Shown piece by piece: positions 46,585 to 58,417 of a stretch of DNA of 64,000 nucleotides (its first letter is position 1; every line of letters starts with the position of its first letter). This stretch comes from Leptodontidium sp. MPI-SDFR-AT-0119 (Eukaryota; Ascomycota; Leotiomycetes; Helotiales; Leptodontidiaceae): the NCBI GenBank assembly GCA_020726505.1, contig JAHLEZ010000038.1, positions 372,001 through 436,000 on the forward strand, given 5' to 3'. A program made the position numbers and the translations under genes. The notes under the pieces are model-generated. The model was given only the letters and a program-made list of their open reading frames with translations, searched no databases and was not told the DNA's origin.

Positions 46585-46667
46585 ATTTCGTACAACTCCG
46601 AGGAATTCGACATTCACAAAGTGCCAGAGCGAAAGCTGCCAAAAATTATCCTTCAAGTGAAAGGTCC

Positions 46668-47219
46668 ATGGGCTCTTCGCAGATCAATCACGCGAACCTT
46701 CCCAGTGGTATGACGCAAGCAAAAGTCCAATCCAATTTTACGTCGCTAGGGTACAACGAGTTTCACCGATAAGTAATCAAACAGAAGATCGATGGCATAC
46801 AGGCACGTGGAAGTGGTGAGGATGATACTGACAAAGCCCGCAAAGAAAGTGTAAATTACATGTTTCTAGATATCAAGGGTGATATGCTTCAAGATCCTCC
46901 GACACGATTGGGAGGGGCTTTGGTAGAGCCACACTTGCGGATGTATGACTTCTTTGTAGATAGAGTTGTGGCAAGGGGAAGAAAGGTAGCGAAGGGTAAA
47001 AAAGTTGAGAAGGGAACAAAGGTGAAAGGTAGGGCTCGGAGTGGTGAGAGAGGCGAGCAGTTGAGCCCGGAAGAGGTGCGTGCAAGAGCAGAGGATGCAT
47101 TTGAGTACTGGAGAAGGTTGGTGAAGTCACTGTGGAAGTTGTCTCAGAAATATGGGCTCCCTATTCTAGTCGTATTTCCCAAGGAGGGTGACAGAAACGA
47201 GGTAGGTTCTTTAAGGTAA
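46668..47219 (+). pseudogene. Reading frame broken by a single TAA
   Basis: From ATG 46668 (MGSSQINHANLPSG) the frame runs to TAA at 46770-46772, then stays open in the same frame to 47219. The halves read like one protein: ...TSLGYNEFHR, stop, VIKQKIDGIQARGSGEDD, then YMFLDIKGDMLQ and a basic KVAKGKKVEKG tract. An intact relative would be about 183 aa. Alternatives are a real short upstream protein, use of the internal ATG at 46860 (119 aa), or a sequencing error. Confidence 0.5.
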
Positions 47220-47375
47220 GGATGACAAGTTAGAATCAGAGTCTCGGAAAATTCCAATGGGCTCCCATCCATCCTCATCAAACAAAGGCGGGACGGTCTC
47301 CAGAGGAATGAATCTCCCTGTCTACACTGCGAGGGTTGATTATTAGATGACAGGAAGTTACATATTTCTGAAGAC

Positions 47376-47618
47376 TTACAGCTCAGATGCTACCGATTCT
47401 CCAGTCATGACAGGCAGATGTGCTTTCACAAGCTGTGAGCTAAGGTGCTCGAGATCCTCAATGGTGGGGGCTTGGGCAGACTGTAAGAGACGCAAGCTCT
47501 TAGCTTGCGAGCTCAACCTGCTATGCTCGGGTGTTGACGGACGCGGGCTGCACGGTGGTGTGGCAGGAAGTTGATGGGGTATTGGATTGCCGTGCGGCAT
47601 CATCTCTGTTGGAGCCAT
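47376..47618 (-). CDS. Small Pro/Ser-rich protein (MAPTE start)
   Basis: An 80-aa frame from ATG 47618, Pro/His/Ser-rich then helical (TIEDLEHLSSQLVKAHLPV). A canonical GTAAGT lies just before the stop. Downstream, a second exon with a good frame (IPLETVPPLFDEDGWEPIGI) runs to a stop at 47211, overlapping the end of the convergent frame at 47219. I could not fix the junction. The start MAPTE is shared with the gene at 48543-48840. Confidence 0.45.
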   Translation of the reverse strand: MAPTEMMPHGNPIPHQLPATPPCSPRPSTPEHSRLSSQAKSLRLLQSAQAPTIEDLEHLSSQLVKAHLPVMTGESVASEL

Positions 47619-47750
47619 GTTCAAGGAGGCAAGTAGGTTCTAATGCTCGAGAGTAAATATCAAAGCCACTCAAGAAATGCTAATGGAGATCGTTAGGCAC
47701 TGTCCAGAGGCTAGAGGGTGACAAAGGATAGCAACGTACTCTTTCTCAAG

Positions 47751-47909
47751 CTAAGACTTGTTCGCACAGGGCCGACAGGTCTTCAACTTGCAATACTTGC
47801 ACTCAGAGATGTACCAATGTGGCCCACTATGGCATAGGCTGCAAATCCACTGAATGAGCGTTGACTCGGACTTCAAGAGATTGAAAGAGTGGTGGCAGTA
47901 ACTCGGCAT
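47751..47909 (-). CDS. Tiny Cys-rich protein
   Basis: A 52-aa protein from MPSYCHHSFNLL. It has Cys in pairs: CSLC, then ECKYC and TCRPC, with nearby His residues, as in small zinc-binding folds. Too short for most annotation cut-offs. Similar in size and composition to the products at 38017-38314 and 50436-50618 but not alignable by eye. Confidence 0.55.
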   Translation of the reverse strand: MPSYCHHSFNLLKSESTLIQWICSLCHSGPHWYISECKYCKLKTCRPCANKS

Positions 47910-48542
47910 TGCTGTTAGCAGATGGCCTAGGCTCTGGGATGACTTGGTACGAAAGTACAGAAGTTGCTTAAAGAAGAGTGGTTAATATCGAGGGGAAATC
48001 CGCACCTTTATATTCATCGATTCTCTCCATACTTCACAGTAGGAGTGAGTCTAATCTATCTTGGGAAACCAACGCCGGATGGATGATTCAGGTAGCTGAT
48101 TCCATCCCTGGGTGAACCGGTAGCTTACAATTCGGAGGTCCATTCTCGCGCTGCCAACGCGGGATAGTTGACTAAGGAAATTCAGTGGTGTTGTCCCTTA
48201 GATGAACCGACGGCCCATGGTTGCCGCATGATGTGTTAGTTGCTTAAAGGGCAAAGCTGGCTTCGCCGATTCACCCCTGTGAAGTCACTTGCGGATCAAT
48301 TGATGATATATACAGTACTCGATTAAAGCTAGATTGGAAAGTAGTATTTTGCATAGCGTTCGCTGGGGCACGCCGTTATTTTGATTCTCTCGAAGGTTGC
48401 ATTTATTTCCGTGCTCGAACTTTACTATATGTGGACGATTTGATATATTCAAAGCAAACCTGGAAAGACCCAAAAAGTAAGATCCTAAATTCAACAACTC
48501 AGCCCATCCATTCGAGGCTATTTCCTACTCCTTTCGACATAA

Positions 48543-48840
48543 TCACTTCCGCTCATCAACAACCGGCGTTTCCTTAGAGACCTCCTCAAGGATTCTGCTA
48601 AGGAATTCGTTAGCAGTGTTTTATCAGTGCTCCGTTCGACACGTACTCCAAACTGGATGGGGTTGCTCGAAGAGTTTCCTCCATATCCGTGTCTGTGAGA
48701 TTACTTGATCGACCAGTGGTCTGCTGAAGATGGTCGGCAGTAGATGGGTTTAGGGACGGATTCTGGGCAGTCTCAGGTTTGTCGTCGACTTTGGGCGGCT
48801 CTGGCTGCTTCGGCTTTCCGGCCGTCTCTGTCGGAGCCAT
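48543..48840 (-). CDS. Small acidic, disordered protein
   Basis: Exon 48840-48647 joins 48597-48543 across a 49-nt intron (donor GTACGT, branch GCTAACG, acceptor TTAG), giving 82 aa. Pro/Lys/Thr-rich at the start (MAPTETAGKPKQPEPPKVDD), ending RILEEVSKETPVVDERK. The spliced tail reads better than the unspliced one. Function unknown. Confidence 0.6.
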
Positions 48841-49938
48841 TGTCTACGTGGACGATTGGTAGATAACTCTAATATATATGTAGAAGTGTGATGTTTGAGA
48901 TGATGCTTGAAGAATTAAGAGAGATGAGAAAGTGAGGGGTCAAACTTATGAGGAATTCACCCCCTTATATACATTTTTACACTAAAAGTTCGCATATATC
49001 TTTCTGCAACAAACTACACATCGGTTTCTCATTTAGCCATCTCATCGGATCGAAAATATTCACTTGGGACCTATCAATCAGAATCAAGTGGTCAAGACTG
49101 GGGCCATGTGTACAGCTTCATCGTTCCTTGACCGTGCGATTCCTGATCAAGATGCCATGCATCTTGCTGCAACTAGGAAGAAACCGGCGTTATGTCGACG
49201 GTGTTGGTCTCACAAAACGGATTAGGCTTGAATAAGTCACTAAGGCTTCATGCCGGTGTGGAATGTGTTGGCTTCTTGAATGGTCAAGCGATCGGACCGT
49301 GCACCTTGGAAGAGTTTATGGCGTATCGATTTGTGCGGTTCCCCAAAATGGAACCTCTCCGTGTGGTAACTTTCCATTTCTTGATGTCTCCATTGGTTTA
49401 AGGCAATGCAGTACGACATCGAAGCTTGTATGCAGGATCCTCATCCCCGAGGCAACTTCATGACTCTGCTTCTCCTGTTCTACTCTGGTACAGCTATAAT
49501 GGTAATATTCACGAAAGTCTCATGCGAGAGAGTTGATAATGTTTCCGTGCAGGCCAGTTCGATTCCCTAAGGTATTCTCGTTGACTAACAAATCACTAAT
49601 ACAGGACGTGTGCAAGCACCTTGCTCAATGCAACTGATATTGTCAACAATAACCACAATGAACCGTGCAATTCTAGGTCTGCTTGCATAACTTCTCTACA
49701 TGCCTTGCGGTCATCTCATCGCAGGATTTTATGACTTCGTCGAATTCATGTGGTTCCAGAACTTCCTTTAGTTCTTCATCAGTAAGTCCATTCTAATTTA
49801 AATTAGTGACAACCCCAACCTCGATTTGATATAACCTACTGCCTTTGGCCGATCAGCGGGGTTGAACTGATATTTTGTGTCAAACTCTTTCTGGATATAC
49901 CGATGTAACGGGGCAGGGTCATCCACCCTTCAAGGAGT
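48841..49938. other. No supportable gene
   Basis: Short overlapping frames only (e.g. 49192-49401, 69 aa), none with domains or matching splice sites. Confidence 0.4.
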
Positions 49939-50361
49939 TTAGTAGTTGCAAAAACAGAGGGTATCCAATACAAACAGCTTCTGTCCATCCCAGCGAAGTT
50001 TCACAAGAGTGTAGGACATGTCCACAGGACCGTTATCAATCAGTAGAAAACACCTGGGGTTTATCCATCCACCAAAAGTAGCAAGTCGATCTTCGTCTGG
50101 AAGATCTCCATTGAAGTCCCGATTCCAGACTTTTCGACAAGCAGCATTTGCCATGAGCGGGATTTTCTCAACATGTGATCCAGGCATTTTCTCAGTTTTG
50201 CACATAACAAAAATACGTGTAGCCATTTGTGCGCTCATCGTTGGTGTTGATATGCCACCGAAAGAGTGAATCTTGTCAAGTAAACGTGAATGAAGAGAAG
50301 AATGAGTTGCTTCGCGGATTAAAAAGCCTTCTCGTTTAAACCCCCTTGCTAGTGTTGCCAA
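49939..50361 (-). CDS. Open frame of 140 aa, fragment or 3' exon
   Basis: Protein-like content (FGGWINPRCFLLIDNGPVDM, WDGQKLFVLDTLC) but no ATG at its start. An acceptor-like TGTGTAG sits just upstream, so it may be the last exon of a gene whose 5' part I could not find. Decay is the alternative. Confidence 0.3.
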   Translation of the reverse strand: MATLARGFKREGFLIREATHSSLHSRLLDKIHSFGGISTPTMSAQMATRIFVMCKTEKMPGSHVEKIPLMANAACRKVWNRDFNGDLPDEDRLATFGGWINPRCFLLIDNGPVDMSYTLVKLRWDGQKLFVLDTLCFCNY

Positions 50362-50435
50362 GTCTTTTCTCTACACACGGAGTCATATACTATGCCCACG
50401 CCTTTCCTCCCCTCACTCTCCGCCAATGACAGGTC

Positions 50436-50618
50436 TTAAACTGATGGAGAAGGTGTTCCATACACGCACTCAGGACATTCGCCTGCCTCGTCGAGAACGT
50501 CTCGAGTATAGTTAGGACACTCCGTCCCCTTGGCGTCGCCTTCGTCCGGGCACACAGCCATGCCTGCAAAGACTGTATGGCCACATTGGCTATAACGTTT
50601 GAATGTACCCTGACACAT
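50436..50618 (-). CDS. Tiny Cys-rich protein
   Basis: A 60-aa single-exon product, MCQGTFKRYSQCGH..., with six cysteines (CQ, QCGH, VCPDE, ECPNY, ECPEC). The early CGH resembles the product of 38017-38314, whose start is MCDYTQVEYRCGH, so the two may be distant relatives of one small metal-binding family. Confidence 0.6.
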   Translation of the reverse strand: MCQGTFKRYSQCGHTVFAGMAVCPDEGDAKGTECPNYTRDVLDEAGECPECVYGTPSPSV

Positions 50619-51387
50619 TTTGCTGTCTAGAGGTTACTATCAAATCCTAGGAGAGATGTCTACAGTAGCTTACAGTGAGATATATTCTCTTACTTAGTTC
50701 CTTGTTGTGTGCTGGTGCTGGGGAGTCTGTATACTGGTTAATGTCTCAACTGGATCGCAGGTTCTGAGTGTACTTACTCAAGAATAATGATACTTTCACA
50801 ATATATACTATTGTTTTGTTTTTTTCGATGAGTTGAGATTCGAGATTTACAATGGAACGATGCTTTCCTTTTATAGATCGCGGAAACTCCAAAGGAATAA
50901 CTGTGAGATGGCTGCACATGTGTGTAGGCAGTGCTGTGTGCTATTAGAGCGCGAGGAGGAAATTCTTGGATAAACGCAGTTGGTGTGGTTGTAAGCGCCG
51001 TGATTGGCATAGAAAAGACTTCCCTCCCTAGGCTATGTTTCGGGAGTTTGAAGCTGCACGGCTGTAATTCGCAGCACCCTGTTTGCGCACTTGTTCGCCC
51101 GCATCTTGACGTCAGGTGGGGGAAGCTCTGGTATGCACGTGATTAGCGGGGTAGGGAAATATCTCGTCAGGCCGCAAACGCAATCGTGGCCAGGCTCCAA
51201 AAGGACAAACGCTGGTCCATCACCTTCCACCACGTCTACTCATGCAACCTATGGTTCAACTGCTCTATGACAGCACACTGATATCTACCAGTTTCTCGCT
51301 CGAAACTCGAAGTGCCGATAGCCATCACTTCTCATTTCACTCTTCCCGTTCGATCTCGCCGCATCGAATTCTACACACAGCATCGCG

Positions 51388-51842
51388 ATGGCTACCTTGG
51401 GCCTGGGAACGTCACATCTACAGCGTGTGAAGCTGAGCGAGGCAGCGGTAGATCTGCTGAAGCCATTCGCGACCTGGCTCTCTACCCTAGAGTTTTCACC
51501 ACATGCAGCGGAATTCGAAACTCTGGTCCACCCTCAGTTGGGCGAGAAGATCAATCCTCTCCTCACCGAACTAGGTCTCCTTCACAAGGTACAGCCACAA
51601 GAAATACATTTTGAATTCCAGCTAATTACAAATTACAGGCATACTCGGTAGTAAGGATTACTGGGGACAAGCCTGCACCTTTCTACAACTCAGAGGGCGC
51701 TGCATACATCATTCCTTTGCGAGTTGTGGACGGATCAGAACCCACTATCTCAAAATCCCCATTAGTGCCTGGCGAAATCACCTACATCACCGTTGGAGTT
51801 AAAGTGAGCCCAAAACTCGACCTCCTCTTCGTCCTACAATGA
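51388..51842 (+). CDS. Unknown protein, helical then beta-rich
   Basis: Exons 51388-51588 and 51639-51842 (50-nt intron, branch GCTAATTAC) give 134 aa. Exon 1 is helical and Leu-rich (EAAVDLLKPFATWLSTLEF); exon 2 is beta-rich (SVVRITGDKPAPFYNSEGAA). Its last 9 bases overlap the 3' end of the convergent gene at 51834-53775, including both stop codons. Confidence 0.7.
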
Positions 51843-53775
51843 TTGCAGAACCAAACCTGGTTCGGGGTCGGTGGATATTGCCTCTGGTTGGGTTGGGAGA
51901 TTGACAGAGGGCGGGAGGCTACAAGCAGTATCGGCAGCGGAGGAGAGACTTAACGGGTCGTAGGCGGCGGTGTCGAAGGCGATGGTGCTGAGGTCATAGC
52001 CGACGGTGTAGTCGAAGGCGATGTCGAGGAGGTCATAGCCGGCGGTGTAGTCGATGGCGATGTCGATGAGGTCATAAGCGTTAGCGTAGTCAAAGAAGGG
52101 TGGATTATTTCCAGCATTGGCAGTCTCGTTGGTGTCTTCTGGTATTAGGATCAGTGTTTTCTGGTAGTTGTTCGAATCTCACCTATTTGAAATCCCGGAA
52201 GGAAGGCGTCTTCTTCGATTGATGATGTGTTGACTGTTCCGCACAGTTGTTGCATTGGGTCCGACTCGACTTGTTCTAAAGGCATCAGTGGCTGAAAGTT
52301 TCGCTTGTTAGATTTCTTCCTTACCGCGACTCTCTACTTCATCACATGGCAAGGATCCCGAGCCCTGATTGCTGTGCATTTCCGAACCATGTTGGGAGTC
52401 TTCCGGGAAGCATGCCAAGTTGTTGTACGTTCCGGAAACTTGGTCCTTTCTCTGGTGAGAGGTTGGGCTGTACTCTTGCCCGGTGACTGGATGCGAGCCA
52501 TCCAACTTCCGCTTCTTTGTCAATGTACCACCTCTTGCTGATCTGATCTCTTGATGATCGCGAAGAAGTTCTTGGTACCAAGACCAGAGTTGACAGACTT
52601 CCCCCAGACAAGATTCTCGATAGTGAAGGGCACTGCATATACTTTCAATCCTGAAGCAGTCAGTAAAGTCTATGTGAAATCGAGACCTAGTACTTTACGT
52701 CAAATGGTCGCCAGCTAGCACCTTGATTAACGCAGGTATAGAGAAAGGGGCCCCACGAGGAATTCCAGATGCTGCTTCTGTGTAGTTTGACGTGCTGAGC
52801 AGGCAACTCAAGTATGCCAGAGAATCGCTGGAGGTAGCGAGAGTACCATATTTCGAGATAGACAGGCCATCTAGAATGTTAGCAATTTGCTATACAGTGC
52901 TTATCAATATAGTACTTACAGAGGAAGACCATCTCTGTGGACCTCTGAAGGTCCCATCCAGATTTCAATTTGGCCAAATCGTCAATCAACCTGTTTGCCC
53001 ACACAGCGCCGTACCGCAGCCGCTTCAGATTACCTGGTTCTGTATCACTGATACATATGCGCATGGCGTTGTTGATAAGTTCCACATCGGTGCCATTTCG
53101 TTCTAGCACGGCACACAAGGAGACGAAAATGAGCTCCTGAAATGATTTTAGCAAACAAGCAAAGCTTGCCTTAACCTGAGAGGACTTCGTGCTCCAGGCA
53201 AATTTGGTTGCTAAGGCGATGAGATGGTGGCTAGTGTCCTGAGGGTTGTCGCTGGTTCCAATGTATGTGGACTTGGTAGCTGAGTCATGACGAATGTCAA
53301 TGGGGCTTTGGTAGTGGTTAATGTCGCCACTGGAGATGGTGCAAATCACGACGATGTTGTCCTTCATCGACCGCAATCCTAATTCCTCCCTTTTGGCACT
53401 CCATTGGGGGGCAAGAGGTACCTTGGCTACCAGCTGGTCTGCGGCTGCTCGCCACCACTGCGAATTCCGTTGTGGTGGTGGTTCCGTCTTGCCTTGTTCG
53501 ACCGACCGTGGATCGAATGGAATTATCTCGAACCCTTTGGCATTATGCGCTGATTTGCAAAGTTTCTTGAGCTTGTCTGCTGCCGTGGGAAGGTCATGAA
53601 CAGTGGGAACTGGCAACGGTAAATAATCCGTGTCAGAGCCGTTCATGCGTTCCTCATCAGGTGGTGGTGAGGGTTGCCTTTCGATTGCGCACCGGCGGTG
53701 ATGCTGCTCATAATATAACAATAGACTCTTCAACCGTGAGATCTCCTTCTGTAGCCTTTCTACGTCGTCAGTCAT
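51834..53775 (-). CDS. Unknown nuclear-type protein with YDL/DIAFDY repeats
   Basis: Five exons (53775-52920, 52870-52699, 52650-52338, 52291-52183, 52138-51834; introns 49, 48, 46, 44 nt) give 584 aa. A short coiled coil opens the protein (VERLQKEISRLKSLLLYYEQ). The central ~350 residues are globular with no family recognised (WWRAAADQLVAKVPLAPQWS, LWSWYQELLRDHQEI). A KKRKLDG nuclear signal follows. The C-terminus has acidic-aromatic 13-residue repeats (GYDLLDIAFDYTV, about three copies, 39-bp units), reminiscent of an activation domain. The intron with donor GTAGAG is the least certain. Upstream ATG at 53811 is an alternative start. Confidence 0.7.
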
Positions 53776-54294
53776 TGTTGCATGGTGAAGTACCAATGAC
53801 CTGAGAAACATAGAGTGCAAAGTCGTGATTCGGAAGTCAGCCGAGAGCGCTTAGCGTACGGTCTAGATACTAAGCTATGCTCCATTCGTTACCATATTAA
53901 TATGGTGACCAAAATGGCAACGATCATCAAGATTTAGCGCCCACGCCTTCGACCTGTATTCCCAGAGGCAAACCGCGAGGCTCTTCTTGCCGGTTTTCCC
54001 CTTTTGAGTGAGTGACATCGGAGGCTAACATTACCCTTATTATATCCTAGGTTTCGTCAGCTAAATCTAATCGTGATATGCGAAAGAGCTCGATGTATAA
54101 GTAGAAGATGCAGAACGAGGCAACATGCATACGCCCTCCTCCCCTCCCAACTTCTCACCGCTGCTGTGCTGTTCGCCTCACTTCATTTTCTCACCGATCA
54201 TACTTGTCCATTTCTCTCTGGGCAGGGTGAAGCATTCCGACTTGTCCACCTCACGACCCCCTGTTTACTCGCGGTTGGTTGATCTTCATTCAGG

Positions 54295-55007
54295 ATGCCA
54301 GAATACACCTCCACTACCGCTACCGACAAATCTGATTTTATACCCAATCCTGACTTCTGTACGTTTAAGACGAATATTACAGGGGCTCGACATAGTTCCG
54401 CCGACCATCTAGTAAGCTACTCCTTGGCCACCTGGCCGCCCCCGCGCTGATTCCATGATAGGTCGAGAAGTGTGGGGTGGTCAAGGCAACCTCTATCGAG
54501 ATTTCTAGCGAAAGCTGTCAACACTCGGTCTATCCCTTGATTGAAGGATTCAAGATCATTTCTACGAAAGGACCAGATATCCTAGAGATCCAATTCTACG
54601 ATGAAGTATTTGATGTGCCAGTAGATTCATTAGGGGCTTCTTGGGCTGGACGGTCTCTCCTTTTTCGTTCTGGTTACTGGATTCGATTGCTTCGGACTGG
54701 CTTTCAAGGAAATGACAGAGCCTTCCGCTTGGTAAATATTGACGCAGGGTTCGTAATTGGGGGAAGTTGCTGTAGTCACAGCACCAGACCGACTGATCCA
54801 CAATTAGGGGAGTGTTGGGAGGGTGGGATCCTTCTTGCAGAACATGATGGAGGGTGGAAGCGGTTTTGTGAGCATATGAGGCGCCAGTTCACTAGGTTCA
54901 TGTGGACCATTATTGGCAGGCATGTTTTGAAGTTGGGTTGGAAGCCTCTGAATGCAAAGAAGCGCTGTGGAATCATGCAGGATCCTTTGGATGTCGTTCG
55001 GCGATAG
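54295..55007 (+). CDS. Unknown 220-aa protein
   Basis: Exons 54295-54411 and 54462-55007 (50-nt intron, branch CGCTGAT) give 220 aa from MPEYTSTTATDKSD. Rich in Trp, Gly and Arg in the middle (DSLGASWAGRSLLFRSGYW), with scattered Cys (SCCSH). No signal peptide, no known motif. Confidence 0.7.
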
Positions 55008-55345
55008 TCTACAGCTGTAAGCGAATCTGTACTTATTGCGATCAAATTTTAGTTATATGCACATGCCTCTGTAGATATCGCCACCGACTTTTTTGCCATC
55101 ATCTTCTTGAATCCTGCTACAAGCAAAATCTCTCTGCTCACACCTCTATCATTTTGGTCTATATTTGGTGGAAAGCTTAAGTGAAGAATTACGAAACCGA
55201 CCCCTATGTTAACACCGCCCACGTCACCTCGCGTTACGATTAACTCAATCCCAGCATCTAGCGTTGGATATAGCATGGGATCATTGGAGCTACCCAAACC
55301 ACTCCTACACATTCGGAGGGACATATCGTGTTTCCAGCGGAATCA

Positions 55346-57113
55346 ATGCCATGCATGTGTCTTACGGCCCTCGGACAATGCGTCTGGACGAGTTTGGGAG
55401 GTGTTGGGGCGATCTCTGACAATATGTTCGTCTCTTCGTCCCAGCCATTATATCTCCTTCGTCGGCAGTATCACCTTCTTCATCTACAGCGTACTTCTTT
55501 TCATGATATTCCTAAAGAAAGAAGTTCCTCCAACTTTGTTTGTATTTTCAAAGAGCAATTCGGCCATCTCGTATTTCACAGTCGACCACAAATGATGTCG
55601 GTGGGCACCCCGAACTCACGATACTCGTGGCAGCATGCTGACAGACCCAGGAAATCAGACGAATATCGCCGCCACCACCAGACAATTATGTACGTGGAGT
55701 TGCCCGTATCGCACTAGAAGAACTGTGGACGGTAGAAATCCTGCCAGATATCCTCGTGGAGTCGTCCATCACACTTTCTCACAATGCTCGACAGCTCATT
55801 CATGATATCACTGCCGAGCTTAGTTACCTGGATTGCCTCCTCCTCTGCTGTATCAAGTGGGAGTTTAATGCTAGTCCGGACGCCGATCCATCGTGGGCTT
55901 TTTACATTGGACACAAGAACCAAGATCTGACGGCTCCAGTTGGAAATTACAATAAACAAACAGGGTACCAGATAACGACCGGTGACGCATCTTCGCGTTT
56001 TGCCTGGATAAAGGTATATATAAAGTATTGTCTGTACGAAAGCTTACTAATTCTTGATAGAAAACATCCGAAGCTCGATTGCTTAACGAGTACCGGTATT
56101 CGATGCAAGTTGCTCGAGCATGGCTCCAGCTCGGGACTTCATCTCAGTTCGATGTGGACTATGTCGAGTACCTTTGCAACCAAGTCTACAACTTCTGTAC
56201 TGCATGTCTGCAGGATTCAAAATCCGATCTTGACCGTCTTATGTTACGACATTGGTATGAGCAGGGGCGGTGCGAGTGAGTGTCTTGTTGTCCCCCGAAT
56301 GTAACAGGAACTGACTCTAGAAGTACGCCTCGGAGCATTCTCGAACTAGAGAGAATGACGGCAAGCTCAGAGTACCTCGTCACATCTGCCAACTTTGAAC
56401 GAGCATTCAGACTTGCGACTATAGCATATTGTGGTCTCGTTATACCAACCGGTCTGAGAAACATCCAGAAGTTGGAGTCTATGCTTGCTTGTCTACGACG
56501 TCTCTCCGAGGCGAAAGCCCTTCAAGCCTCATCTGTGGAAGTAGTCAATCTTCGGTGGCTCGCGACTTACACTAGAAAACTACAGCGACAACTTCCTAGC
56601 AAAAGTTTCTCCAGGAGCGCTGGTGGGCTACATCCGACTAGTGAAGGCCTTTTCAGCCCGGGATACCAGGAGGTCGAGTCAGACGAGGGAGATGTTGATA
56701 CGGCTGTCAACCCTTATCTCAAGATTTTGGGCAATCTTTCGAGGGAAAACCAAGCCCGTATTGATGAAGAAGAGAAGAAACAAGAAGTCCACAGTATTGT
56801 TCTCGGTATCCAAGGGCCAGGGCTAGCTGGAGCAGTACTCAAATAATGGGTCGCCTATGTTAACACTATCTCCGGGTCAAAGACACCTCACTGCATCGCC
56901 TCATTCAGAGCTTGCTCCCTCGAACAGCATGCAACGCTACCAAGGAGAGTACCAGTACACCAACAACAGCACCTGCCTGACTATGTCCGAGGAAATTACC
57001 ACATGCAAGGTCAACAACCCCCCACCACGGCACCCTACTCAAGTGGTACGAGACCAACTTCTCACCTTACGGCATACATACCACCTTCGATTCTGGAGCC
57101 TCCTGCAAACTAA
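55346..57113 (+). CDS. Unknown 527-aa protein with Q/P-rich tail
   Basis: Five exons: 55346-55600, 55645-56013, 56061-56275, 56321-56834, 56883-57113 (introns 44, 47, 45, 48 nt). Exons 2-4 are firm, with clean donors and continuous phase. They encode a mostly helical protein (DCLLLCCIKWEF, VARAWLQLGTSS, YLVTSANFERAFRLATIAYC). The last exon, reached by a weaker GTACTC donor, gives a Gln/Pro/Tyr-rich tail (HQQQHLPDYVRGNYHMQGQQ). Exon 1 is the least certain: the first firm exon has no ATG, so some upstream exon must exist. Family unknown. Confidence 0.6.
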
Positions 57114-57621
57114 GACCGTCAATCAGGCAGCACCGTTGTTCGCGCTCACATGAGCAGTGTGGGATGTCAATCACTATCGCAAGGTAGCATACCATCTCTA
57201 TTGCAAAGCAATGCCTACGTGTACCCTGACCCTTAATACTGCCAACAGCTTTACTACCAAAACTCCAACATAAGAAGACCCAAGAGCACCGAGCCAGGCG
57301 CCTATGCTGTCAAGCCGAGATTCAATCAGGATATGTGGACTGCAGCACAATAAAGCCATCTATATCTCAATCTCCCATTCGCCACCTTCGTCATGATCAT
57401 TTGCGCCTCGAAACAGCGTATACCGTCACACAACAGACGGACCGTACATCAACAACCACATTCTTCATCATGGCATACACGGATTGCAACCATAGGCTAC
57501 GAATCACATGGAGAAATGGTAAATGGGATTAGGACGCATGTATTTTGTACTACCAAAAAGGTTGTCTTTCATTTGTCTTGTAAGTAGTATCTCATGTTCA
57601 ATCCAACTAGAAAATGGCTGC

Positions 57622-58134
57622 TCAGATTCGCTGCAAGCCTGATGAACGATCGGAGAGGGGAAAGGTCGAGGAAGGGGGGGCTGGAGTTTTCTTCTTCTTT
57701 TTGCGTCGTCGTCGGAGAAATTCAAGTTTCTGCGAGATCTTAGAATAACAAGTTAATGCCTTTGTCCTTGTATTGATGTTCAAGTTGATCGCACGATTAG
57801 TCAGGTACCCGTGACATGACCCCTTTTCCGCCTCGCTTATGCCTTGTTTTGCCTGAAAACTTCTTCCCAGAGTGTGCTGCAGCCACGAGTCCACAAGATC
57901 TACTGGTTCATCGGGCAAGTAAACCTCGTCGACTATAGCCGTGGTAAGGCGATAGTTAGCATAGCGTCTAATTGCGACTATGGTCTTCTGGGCATTTTGG
58001 CTAGGTGGTTGGATATGGTCCTCTCTCACATGGCTGATTTTATCTGGTTTGCGAAAACGGCGCCAACGACGTACATAATTTCTCGCACGGAAAGCTAAGG
58101 CAGTATTATCTTCCGCCCTATCTAAGCTTTCCAA
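57622..58134 (-). CDS. Arg/Lys-rich open frame, possibly a 3' exon
   Basis: A 170-aa frame without ATG at its start, protein-like in the middle (IVDEVYLPDEPVDLVDSWLQ) and very basic near the end (RRRRKKKKK). A possible upstream partner is the minus-strand frame ending near 58122, but the only junction would be an implausibly short intron. Confidence 0.3.
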   Translation of the reverse strand: MESLDRAEDNTALAFRARNYVRRWRRFRKPDKISHVREDHIQPPSQNAQKTIVAIRRYANYRLTTAIVDEVYLPDEPVDLVDSWLQHTLGRSFQAKQGISEAEKGSCHGYLTNRAINLNINTRTKALTCYSKISQKLEFLRRRRKKKKKTPAPPSSTFPLSDRSSGLQRI

Positions 58135-58417
58135 TGTACCTTGTCGTGCTTCGTCTCGAATCCTGCAAGTCCGTCACTGCATTGACAATGCAGTAGTGAC
58201 AAATATGCAAAACCAGTTTTGCATGCATAGGGGAGACGACGCGGGTGGAGCAGGGAGGAAATAGAAGGCGTAGAATCTATTGGAGGAACTTTGGAGATTA
58301 AGTGCGTGTCTGCTGTAGACTTAGGGTTCCGCTGTGGCCCCATGTAGTAGGACTGTCCATTGCTGCATGCCCAGATGCGTGGAGGAATGGGTCGGCTAAG
58401 TTGTTGAGACTGAATAA

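Noticed and set aside
54359..54382. 24-nt intron in the 54295 gene
   Set aside because: It has GT...AG ends but is a multiple of 3 with no stop inside; the frame reads through and removing it is unnecessary.
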